A stretch of DNA of 64,000 bases, taken from assembly GCA_021464245.1 (NCBI GenBank), contig JADCRB010000071.1:5161681-5225680 (forward strand), written 5' to 3'. The stretch comes from Carallia brachiata. Taxonomy: Eukaryota > Streptophyta > Magnoliopsida > Malpighiales > Rhizophoraceae. Below the pieces are notes generated by a model that was not told the DNA's origin, did no database searches, and was given only the letters and a program-made list of their open reading frames with translations. This document shows, in pieces, positions 10,621 through 21,293 of this stretch (position 1 is the first letter of the stretch; every line of letters begins with the position of its first letter). The position numbers and the translations under genes were made by a program.

Positions 10621-13600
10621 TTTATTTTTTGAACAAATTGCTTTGTCTTGTTTAGTTATTTATCGTCAACGTATGTTCATGTATCACTTGTATCCTTTCA
10701 TTTGTTGGACTGCGGCGATTTAGACGAAGTGACCACACATCTTCATCGCATTTTTTAGGCTTTCAACATTTGCTTATATAATAATGTATGCCCAACTTTT
10801 GTTTAATTTTTTGGTAATTAGTGTTTACGGATTCCATATGAAAGATGTTATGAGAAACTACTTTTTGAACCTTTAGTGAAGGGGTTTTTTTACTGTGAGA
10901 TAACAAAATACTTTTTTTTCAGTGTCTAATACTAGACTAAATTAATAGGCGCTTATTAAGAATTAAATTTTTTGCACCCTAATAAAATTGGCGATTATTT
11001 TGAAGTAAGAAGTAACATATTAAAATGGGTAATATTTTTAACTTTCATAAAAGAAGTTGCATTAGGAGATAAAATTTTTTTATTTGCTTGTGTTGAAAAA
11101 AAAACAATTGTATGTTTGTTGAACGTGAACCATCATCTAATATATTTACTCTATACATTTTTTGTTTAATTTTTTTGGCAAAACTCGACTAATTGTTATG
11201 TATTATTATCATGGGGAAAGTTTCAACTATGAATGAATTTATTATTATATGTTTCAACTTAATCAAGGAAAAGTAACCATTTGCAAGTTATAAAACACAA
11301 CATATAACGAATGAGCATTTTCTTTGGTAAAAATTCTAATTAAATTTTTAAAGATTTCCATTTTCTAATGTCAAAAGAGAAAAAATTACACCAGCGCAAC
11401 TGAAAAGGTCAAAGTAACATCTGGAACACAAATTTATTGACGACGCAAGCGTACGACTTCTCAAGCGTATGCTTTGTTTTGTGCATTCATAGTTGGAACA
11501 ACTCTATAAAACCGATGTATCATGTTGGGTATATAATATTTTATCTTCCTTCCATTGTCCATATGAGTGCGCTTGGAATCCCAACATTGGTGGACGTCTC
11601 AAGTCTAACAGCATTATCGACGGCAACATTATTCTTTGATCAAACAAAGCTGCAACCTCATAAAGCTTTGGTGATGGTCAAAACTCAAAACCTCTTCCTG
11701 CTTCGTGGCTAGTCCAGATACAAATGTAAGGTAACTGTTGTTTTCTGACAATATAAAAAGAGACAAAAGAAAAAAAATACATGAGAAATACATAATTTAC
11801 TTATTAAAATTTATTAACTTTTTAATTTTAATACATTTTTTAAAATTTAATATTTTATATTACTGTATGCTTGCCGCTTAACTTTCTTTCATTATCAAAA
11901 AGATTTATTCCACAAATTTGTGTAACTCTTTTTTGTTTCTAAAAAGAAAGAGAGAAGCACACCAAATAACTATTAGACTATTATCTCATGTAGTAACAAA
12001 TACTCATGCCTAGAGAGTATTAATAAAAACAAATACATTTATCATGAAACGTTGAATTTGTGTTCCTCTTGAGAAATAGGGGAGAGAAAGACGGAGGGAG
12101 ATTGGGAATACACGAACAAATTAGTAGGAAAAGAGAAAATAAAATTCAAATATTGACCCATTCTCTGGTAAGAAATTAGACTCAGTATGTAGATTAACTT
12201 TGTTTCCGCTTTTTCTTTTTGTTATTTACCTATTTTCTCTAGATTTTTTTTTTCATTTTCTCTAGATTTTTTTTGGTATATCCGAGAGCAGAAAGAGGGA
12301 AAATAAATAAAAAAAAGAAACTAAACTAGCTAATTCCTAAAATGAACAACTTTATATCTGTCTGCGTCCAAGAGATGAGTCAAATTCAAAGGAGGCCGCC
12401 CGAAAATTACTTCACCATTGTAGCAAGAAATGCCAGCTTTGTCTAACAGACAAAAGTTCTCTCTCAACGCATGTTGGAGTTTCAATATACGTAAGCATAT
12501 TTCCACCCTTTGCTATTGAATTGGATGCATGAAAGCTTCAATTTACAGTAGAAAAAACAATATACTTAGGGAAAAGGAATTACAACAAATCTGCTCCCAA
12601 GTTCTCATACCGGTGCATTTGGTTCCAATATACACCAAATTGAAGCATACAAAAATAAATTTTCAAGCGGATATAATTTGTTAAAAAAAAAAAGCGTACA
12701 GAATTGAAATGAACCAAACAAAATTGAAAATTAAAAAATGGCAAATTTATATTTGATTAATTCATAATAATTAATAAATTATATTTTTTTCCGAAATAGA
12801 TCTAATTTAAATTTGTACACTAACGGTAAAAATTATTATCTTTGGAAAAACAAAAAAAAACAATTTCTAAACAAAATTTTGACGATTCAAACTCCAAATT
12901 TGAATTTAATATCAAAACTGAAGTAACTGAATTCATTCAATATAATTCTTTTTTTTTTTTAAAGCAAACCCATGACTGCTCTTTCTTATGATCATATACA
13001 TTTATTTTCCTGATCCCTTATCGTGCGTAGTAGCTTAAACAGTATTATAAAAAAAAAAAAGCAATTTCTTAAGATAAGGAACTGATTTTACCTAAGTAAT
13101 AAATTAAAGGCTTAAAACAATGGTGCACCAGCAAAAGACAGCTGGCATTTAATAATATCATAATGTTGATTTTCACCGATCGTGTAGTTTATCTATAAAA
13201 AGGATTTGGTCAAACAAAAAATCTATAAACAAGAGATTTATTTATAACCAAGTCAAAAGTCTCTATTAAAATATTTAATAAAATTAAAATTTATATTTAT
13301 AATATTTTTTAATAAAATTCAAACATCATTCACATTTTTTTTTTTTTATTCTTTAAAAAAAATATCATAACGGAAATGGTATAACAAGAAAAATGTGCGA
13401 GATAAGAAAGTTGACTAATAAAGTGGAGTTCACGTGGAGTAGGTCATTTCTTTAATCTCCTATTCTTAACGTTGACCAAATTTGTTTTTTTCCCTCCTCC
13501 GTGACCGGGTGCTGCCGGTACCAATAGCCTCATTTTAGACCGTCCGAGTGATTCTTAATCCAACGGTTTTAAATGGACCCGAGACAGTTGACTACGACTT

Positions 13601-16407
13601 TTTGTGCTGGCGGGAACCCCGAAGTGGAACAATTTAGATAGCGCCACTAATCATAATATTGTTTTCAATAATAATGTGCCACGCCCAACTCCCAAAAAAA
13701 ATAAATGTGACTTACTGTTAAATATAATAATTTAGTAATAATTTAATATATATTTTTTTTATTAAGTTTCAAATTTAAAATTTTAAAATAATATTATGAA
13801 ATTTTGACCTTTAATTATCTGATTTGATTGTAATTTGAATGCATCTAATTCAGATTTATTAGTATCATTTGATCAGTTTGAAGAGACTTATTTGAATCTA
13901 ACAGTACTCAAATGATAGATCTCTTATTATAAATTGAGTTGAATAACGTACAATAAATAAAATTATTTTTATTTAATTTACAGATCTAATAATCAATATA
14001 TTTATAATAAATTTTTTGTAATAAAAAAACTAATAAATACAAGTCAGCTGGTTGCCAATGTCAAACGGAGACTTTAATGGTTGCTTCCAGCTTGTTTACT
14101 CATCGTTGTATGTTATATTAGATTTTGTGTTTTGTCGTATCTTATCCGACGGCATAATTTGTTCAATGATGAACAAACCAAAAATAAATCGAAGACTCAA
14201 CAAAAAAAAATAAAACGAAAATGGCCAATAGCTTTGGAAAATGTAATTATATGCATGAGGTCGTCGGATAAAATGATCCTAAATGTCCGGCCATGTAATA
14301 ATTTACACTTTATTAATTTTTATAACATTAAAGCTTTAAATATCAAAGAAATGTTAAGTTGTTTCATTCGCCATTTTGCCAATGTTCTTCATTTCTTGGG
14401 ATAAATCTGAATTTGGACAACCAAGAAAGAGTTCAAGTACAAATATAACAAGAAGAAAAGGCCGGTTTATTTTTTCAACGTCAGAAAAAAAAAAAGTAAA
14501 ATAACCAAATGATCGAGTTAAAATAGCAACATGTTGCAAATCCTGGAAGTTTTTATATAGTGAACAAGCGAAAATTCTATGATGCCTCATGCTTTTGTTC
14601 TTTAGTATTCACGTTGGTTTTGGACTTTGGAATATTAAAGAACCTCAAAGAACACAACGATGAAGAACAGAACATTACAAATTGTTAACGGATGCGATGA
14701 CTATGATAATTACAAAAACAAAACGTGGGGTTGACTAGACCAGGTGATTGTGAGCATCGTCACTAGAATCGCAATCCCGATTCCACGGTATTACATTTTT
14801 CCAAAAGTTTAATTGCATAAAAAATCGTTTTTGGTAAGATCAAGTGAAAACGTGTGTAAAATCGTATAGAATCATAGTCAAATTGTAAATTTTTAAACTT
14901 AAATTTTTTTTTTATTTCTGAAAAATAATTTTGAAAAAATAATTAATTGAAAATATCTCATTTATTATCATTTGGTCCCCTGCATTAAAATAAGAAAATT
15001 ATTTATAATTTTCTTATGCTAACACATATGAATATGTGAACATAAAATATCATTCAACTACATATGATGAAATATAATCGTAAAAAATATCTTAGTTTTG
15101 ATTGAAAGTTTAATTGTTCATTATACTCTTTAGATTTTTTATGAATCAAAGTTTGAAATATTACATTTTTGAAATATTCTAAAATCACAGAGGTGAATTG
15201 ATAAATTATAGGTGATTAAAGTTGTATTATCGAGTTTCATGCCATTTGTCAGTTGATACACATATTTTCTTTTATTGTAGATGTAATGTTACAATTCTAA
15301 AATCATATATTAAACGCCCAACATTGTTTTTAAGTGCGATCTCGATTTTCACAATCTTATTTGTGAGTGCGGTTGGTCCTCTTTTTGACCTTTTTTTTGT
15401 TTGTTTGTTTGTTTTTTATCTTTTGTGAAAGTTGGTACAAGTCGTGGCCTTTGATCACGAGGGAGAAAAATTAGGTTGGTTAGCACTTACTTCCAATCAC
15501 ACTTCTTCGTTATAGTTGGAATATCTTTATGTTATTAAGTATTCTTGAACAGAGGCGTTGAGTTTTGCAGGCGTTGACGTTGCTGCCAATAAAAAAAAAA
15601 AAAAAGAAATTCACAACCAGTTTTGCTATTTATTAATTCCTTTTTTTAAAATTATATTGATAAGAAAGTAGCATGAAATACAACCGCACATTGCATAAAT
15701 TATAAAAATAAGGTAAAGCCCCTGTCAGAGAGTATTTACATTTTCTTTCGATTAATATTAAGTGGTTTAATAGATAATGATAAATAATTATGTATATAAT
15801 TTTATATATATACTAAAAATATATATATAATTTCATTTAATAATATTTAATAATTTTTTTATTTTATATTATAATAAATGTAATTACCAATGACTCATCT
15901 TTAAAAATTACGTTAAAATTATTTAAATAAAATTACTAAATTTTTTTTATTTCTTTTTTAATATCATTTTCTAGAAGCTTGTGAACCTAAGCGACTTGGA
16001 AGATAGCGTGCATCTGGATGTTTATTTATTAAGTATATTTTTATCTTCAATTCATTGACTTTTGTAATCTATCTATCTATATATATTATAAATGAAAATT
16101 CTGTGACTATTAATGGACCCTTTTTTTCAAACAAAAAAAAAACGTTTATTAATGTATCCTGCGATATTTTTGAGGATTTGTTTGCTGATTCGATTCCCTA
16201 TTTTAATATCTACCAGGAATATTTGGTTGGCGGCACACTTCCCAAATTATTAAAAAAAGGGGTATCATCAGTTGTCACGCAATGATTACTGATAAATGAT
16301 TAAGCTAATAAATAGTATAAATATTATCTTGTTAATTTAAAAGCAACTAGTGTGGCTTCTCTTTATTTTGTTTTATTTTATTTGTTTAATATAAATTAGT
16401 GTGCCGC
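10621..16407. other. long AT-rich intergenic region
   Basis: I see no gene in these 5.8 kb. The open frames are short and low-complexity and lack family motifs. A promoter-like island of higher G+C occurs at about 13430-13640, with 'GTTGACCAAA', 'TTAATCCAACGGTTT' and 'CAGTTGACTACG', but no gene follows it on either side. About 14730-14900 has a repeat-like 'atcgcaatcccgattcc' segment. Numerous poly(A)/poly(T) runs are present. Confidence 0.5.
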
Positions 16408-16684
16408 AAGAAGTCAAATAATCTTTATGAGAATCATTACTATACTATAGTGCACCAATCTCCTTTTCCGCCTCTGTCGGGTCGGTTTCTGTGTGGATTG
16501 CTCGTCGTTCTTATATCGTGTTCGTGACCTTGGTGGTTTGCTTCTGCTCGTTTTTTCTTGCCTGACCTCTTGGTGGTGCTTTGGCCTTGGCTTTTGGGTG
16601 CAATTTCTGTTGGTGCTGCTAAAGACGGGGGTTCCTCTGTTGACTAAATTTGGACGCCATCGTATAACCTGCCTCCTTGTTTAG

Positions 16685-17789
16685 TAGGATTGGCAATGGG
16701 GAGGGTCGGAGACAGGGATGGCCCCCCATTCCCTGTATCTGTTTATTACTCTCATCTCTATCCCCGTCCTCGTCCCCGTTGGGTATGAAATTTTAATCCC
16801 CGTTCCCGCCCTGTACCCTTCCAAAAAAAATTTAACAAGTCATATATTTTCACAATTTAAATTACTTGATACTCATGGTCAATGACAAACCAATTATTTA
16901 TATTACAAATCTTATGAGATTTAAAAATATAATGAATAGGTGATCTAAATATTGAATTTTAAATGCACGAGTTTTTTGTTAAGAATTAGTAATAGAAATT
17001 AAGGTAATAAATTTGATGCACGATGTGTATAAGAATAATGACACTATTTTTAAAAATGTTATATTACTCAAGTTTATAATAAGTAAGTATTGAAGTTATG
17101 TTACTCAAATTTATATATTGATATAATGACACTATTTTTGAAAATGCTGATATAGAGAATAATTTAGATAAATCGTATTTAATATTTCAGTTGTTATATA
17201 ATACTAAAGTTTAAAACTGCATTTTATAAAAATATGGATCATATAAAAAAAACTCAATTATGAAAAATTGAATAAATGAAAATTATAAAAACATCACTCC
17301 ATAATTTTGTATTTTTTCTTATCTATTTTCTATATATAGTGTTAGATTTCTTGTAATGTTGGGAGTTTTAACTTCGTTCCTAATTTTTTAAATAATTTAT
17401 TCTCATATTTTTTGCACTTATATACTGACACATTTGGAAAGAAAGAAATAATAGTATTTTAAAACAAGATTTCAAATAAAAAGATGGTCTTTCTAACTTG
17501 TATATTCGGGGCCAAACTTTCAAATTATTGAAAAGTGAATGCAGTAAATATTAAACAATAAAAACGAATAAAGATTAAAAGTTAAATAAAAAATAAAAAA
17601 ATAAACGGGTCGGGGATGAGGAGGGTATGGGGATGGGGATAGGTAAACTCATCCCCATCCCCATACCCGCTAAAAAAATACAGGGATCCCCGATCCCTGC
17701 CCCGTTCCCCAGTCAACTGGTTTGACCCCGTACCCGTCGGAGCGGTTATGGATAATCCACGATGGGTATGGATAAAATTGTTATTCCTA
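16685..17789 (+). mobile_element. hAT-type MITE with GC-rich subterminal repeats, nested in the retroposon
   Basis: An exact 8-bp target duplication, TTGTTTAG, lies at 16677-16684 and 17790-17797. The termini are inverted (TAGGATTGGCAAT at the left; the right end reads TAGGAATAACAAT in reverse complement). Eight-base duplications with short TIRs starting TAG/CAG are typical of the hAT superfamily. Both ends carry GGGGATGGGGA/TCCCCATCCCC-rich subterminal sequence around an AT-rich core with no transposase. A relative in opposite orientation lies at 33950-34915. Confidence 0.85.
17623..17668. repeat. perfect 18-bp GC-rich hairpin inside the hAT MITE
   Basis: GGGTATGGGGATGGGGAT (17623-17640) is followed by a 10-base spacer and its exact reverse complement (17651-17668). 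The G-runs could also support a G-quadruplex. A shorter version occurs in the related element near 34068-34100. Confidence 0.85.
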
Positions 17790-18314
17790 TTGTTTAGCCT
17801 CCGTTGAACGCAGGGGAGAGGGATTTTTCCTTTCGGAACCCCCAGCCAGCCTTGTATAGTTGCTGCTAGATGCTGGTGAGCCTTACTTGGGAGTCAGGGC
17901 CCAGGGGAGGAGTTGCCTGAGCTTTTAGTGTTTAGCCGCCATTTGAGTGGCTAGCTAGGGCGAGTCGTGGGTGCGTTGAGGTGATGGAGGTCAACCTGTC
18001 AGCTGTTGCTTTTCCCCAAGCCTACTTACTTTGCATTCCGTTGCCTGTTCTCTTCGCCGGTGTCTAGCCGGTCTCAGGGACACTGTCACCCGTGCTATGT
18101 GGGCAGGGGTCTGGTCCTTTGTTGCTTGGTTGGGCCTTTGGGCCTGTTTGCTTGTCTCCTTTTTGGGCTCCCAACTTGTTTGGGCATGGCTTCCCCTTTT
18201 TGGGCAATATGCTTAGGTTTTTGGGCTGCACTTTATGGGTCTTGTAGTATATGTTTCAGTTAACAAAGTATGCTTTTGTTCAAAAAAATAATGAAAAAAA
18301 AAGAAGTCAAATAA

Positions 18315-19258
18315 ACTTTCGGTATACTGAATAAATATTAATTAAAAATAAAAAGATTATCGTTATCAATGAAAAAAATCATGTGTCTTTGTGATCTAGA
18401 TTTCTCAACAAATAATTGGCTAGAGAACATCAAATCTACTCTCATGTGCAATTTTCATTTGTCAAAATTTAATATGTGATTTGTATTTTAAGTCTTTTCA
18501 CTAGTTTAAATTTCATAAAATTTAGTTTCTTAATATAATATCAAAAATTTATGATTAAATAATTTTATATACAAATTCTATTATTCTCACATTTTATTGT
18601 AAACTTTTTTAGGTATAATGAATTTATCTTTCTCAAGGTTTTCAACTCAACAGGTAAAAACCGATAACAATGAAAAGAACCGACTAGTAAAAAATCCGTA
18701 TTAACGGATTGTCGACACACTTGAAATAAGGTGGATTGACAAAATCAGATGAACAATGAGGTTATATGGATACGGACACGACGATACCGACATAGCAGAT
18801 ATAGATATAGACACAATGAAACGTCAATTTTAAAAAAATAAGGATACGAATACAGTATAGACATGTGTGTGTGTTTATATATTCGTACATTTATATACAC
18901 ACATAAATCGTAGTAAATATTACTTTTCAAAATATAATATAAATTATTACTTAAATTTCTGATGACATTTAATTTTTGTTATTAAAATAAACTTTAAAAT
19001 ATTTTTTTAAGTATATCTGAGATTTTGTAATATATACTAAGTATTAAAATAAGATAACAATAAAACTTAAAAAAAAAAAAGAAATATTCTCTTGTGAGCT
19101 CTTTTGAAAAAAAAATAAAAAGGAAGGGGCGTACCTTTTGAAAAAAAAAAAAAAAAAAAGGATGGCGATAGACCATCCTTACCTTTTTTTTTTAATTTTT
19201 TTTTCAATAATATAATGATCATTTCCTCAAGCAGTTTTTCACTAATTCAAAAAGGATG
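18315..19258. repeat. AT-rich intergenic sequence with a dispersed-repeat copy
   Basis: About 18755-19010 repeats the ordered motifs of 603-1080 (GATACGGACACG-type strings, a GT/TATACACACATA segment, then 'aaaatataatataaatta'). The rest has long A and T runs (for example 19140-19160). No gene was seen. Confidence 0.45.
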
Positions 19259-19267
19259 TCAGTGCCA

Positions 19268-19695
19268 GGAAACTATCATTTTTAGTACTAAACGTTTACA
19301 AATTTTTATAATTAAGTTCTAAACTTTTCAACTTTTCAATTGAATCCTATATCTTTCAGATTCTTTATAATCAAGTCATTTTCGTCAACGGCCGTCAGTC
19401 AAACCGTTTAAGTCGTATTTTGACCACACAAAATTGAATTAAAAAATCCTAAATATGGTATTTTAATTATTATTTAAAAAAATAAAATGAAAAAATGAGA
19501 AAGAAACAATATTTATGATTTTTTTATTCATATCTGTTTGGTCAAAATATGTTTTAAAAGGTTTGACTGACAGCCGTGACGGATAAGACTCAATTGTAAA
19601 GATCTAAAAGTTATGAGACTCAATTGAAAAAGATGAAAGAATACTCAATTGTAAAAATCTATATACGTTTAGAACCTAAAAGTATATTATCCCTA
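19268..19695. mobile_element. MITE with long terminal inverted repeats (Mutator-type likely)
   Basis: The two halves are imperfect inverted copies over roughly 140 bases. The left half runs through 'tactaaacgttta', 'ttttcaattgaatcct' and 'ggccgtcagtcaaacc'; the right half read backwards gives 'ttctaaacgtata', 'tttcaattgagtctc' and 'ggctgtcagtcaaacc'. Flanking 9-mers TCAGTGCCA (19259-19267) and TTAGTGTCA (19696-19704) agree at 7 of 9 positions. This suggests an aged 9-bp duplication and hence a non-autonomous Mutator-type MITE. No coding capacity. Confidence 0.7.
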
Positions 19696-19704
19696 TTAGT
19701 GTCA

Positions 19705-20250
19705 CTACAAACTCCATGACCATGACATCGGAAATCCCATTATGGATGCCTTATATGTTAAAAACTATATCCCTTATACGTTAAAAACTATATAGAAGAC
19801 AAAAGAAATCGAACACATAGAGTCAATTATCTACCAAAAGTTGATTTTTTTCTCCTTTTATTCTTAATTCCCATAAGTGATACATTAATTTTCATAAATA
19901 TAATAGCGCCATAACTATAAATGTGATTTTAGATTCTCTAGTTCTAATATTAATTTTAGTTCTAGTGACTCTGTTATTATTTCCTGCACTTTTAGTCTTT
20001 ATTGTTAAAAAAAAACAAAATAAAAAAATTGCTGCAAACCTAAACCATCCTTCAAATCCCCAATACATGTCGTGTTTTAAGGATTTAATTTTACTATCTG
20101 ATTTGCCATGTATTAAATCATCATGTCTACATAAATATTTAAATTAATAAGTCATAAAACTCATAAATGTTATAAATTAGGCCAAAAAATTGTCCATGTT
20201 AATCATATGATTAAGTTGTATATTACATAATTCTAATACCATCATATGAT
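19705..20250. other. AT-rich intergenic sequence
   Basis: No supported coding sequence. It includes a 20-base direct repeat ('tatgttaaaaactatat' / 'tacgttaaaaactatat') around 19755-19795. Confidence 0.45.
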
Positions 20251-20602
20251 TTGTATTATTTTCTAGTTGGTTTGATCCAGCGAAAATCTATTGCAGTCTA
20301 TGATCTCTTCTACAGGGAAAATCTTAATCAAAAGCTCTCTAATTGCAATGCTAAAGCTTTAATATGCTGGATTGCTCATTCAGAACATATTGTCAAGATA
20401 AATGTCAACGACTCTGCAAGCGGATCTCCTGGGTTTGCTAACTTTGGAGACTTCACTTGAGACATTGGATATATGACTTCTCAGGAACCTGCGGAATCAC
20501 TTTCGCAATTTAGGCTGAATTACAGGCAATACACACTACCCTTTGTACTGCATGGGACAGAGGGCTTCACAATATTATTGTGGAGTCAGATTTTTTGCTT
20601 GT
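20251..20602 (+). pseudogene. RNase H-like (RVT_3-type) domain fragment
   Basis: Translated pieces in two frames resemble the plant RNase H-like domain found in LINE-derived 'putative ribonuclease H' proteins. 'VKINVNDSASGSPGFANFGD' (about 20395-20453) fits the first strand with its conserved D and NPG-like turn. 'ELQAIHTTLCTAWDRGLHN' followed by 'IIVESDF' (about 20518-20590) fits the helix with the catalytic E and the strand with the second D. A stop and a frameshift separate them. The sequence breaks at 20602, exactly where the copia LTR begins, so the fragment was disrupted by that insertion. The missing C-terminal part was not found to the right of the copia element. Confidence 0.6.
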
Positions 20603-21251
20603 TGTTGAAGTTGGTGTTATGCAATTGGTCCAAGGTAGGACATGCCATTGTCTCTTTCTAATAAGCAACTAGATTAAAAGGGAATTAGTCCTTATTAATG
20701 GCTTGAAGACAAAGTAGAATTGTTGGAACAGCAAAACTGCAATTTGCAATTTCCTATGCAGTGAACTCCATCAAGTTGCAAAAACGACAAAACGAGCAAA
20801 TTATGCATGTGTTAAGTCCATGCATGCGTTAAGTCCATGCATGCGCATGCGTGATCTACAAGATTTTCATGCATGCATGACATTTAATGCCCCTTTATCA
20901 CATTTGCATTTGTCTGTAGCTTAGATCCAACCTCTATATATAATGAAGGGCTTACAAAAAATGTACCATCTGAGAGTCTGAGAGAAGCTTTAAGTCCCAA
21001 GCTTGTATGAAGAGAGAGTGCATGAGAGAAACATTAGATGTACTTAGGAATTAGGTAGTAAGGTATATTGAGTGCAACTTGTAAAATCTTCTATTATTCA
21101 TAGTGAAAAATTCTCTTATCGTCTTTGCCTTGGACACAGTCTTTAAGCCAAACCATGTAATCCTTGTGTCTGATTGTGTTATTATTTTTACCACATTTAT
21201 TCCACCTAATTAATCAGTTTAGATTCGAGATCTAGTTGGTCTATCACAACA
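20603..21251 (+). repeat. 5' LTR of copia element
   Basis: About 649 bases, TG...CA ends (TGTTGAAG to ...CACAACA), with a TATATATA box near 20935. It contains a local tandem duplication ('tgcatgcgttaagtcca', about 20810-20850) absent from the 3' copy. The primer-binding site follows immediately. Confidence 0.8.
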
Positions 21252-21293
21252 AACTGGTATCAAATTCCAATTGATAGCTGCTAATATTTCGTA

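Larger units (their letters stand above)
16422..18300 (+). mobile_element. non-LTR-type retroposon insertion with A-rich tail, split by a hAT MITE
   Basis: A 14-bp direct repeat, AAGAAGTCAAATAA, flanks the segment (16408-16421 and 18301-18314). The inserted sequence ends in an A-rich tail (about 18284-18300), as expected for target-primed insertion in the plus orientation. The body is G/T-rich and much richer in G+C than the flanks ('gggcctttgggcctg', 'tttttgggctc'), and has no reverse transcriptase that I can recognise, so it is non-autonomous or 5'-truncated. It is interrupted at 16685-17789 by a hAT-type MITE. Without that MITE the insertion is about 770 bases long. The 36139-36992 element has similar composition and tail and may be related. 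Confidence 0.7.

Noticed and set aside
11437..11712. 91-codon frame on the plus strand
   Set aside because: No family motif, no codon-usage support, no splice context and no neighbouring exons.
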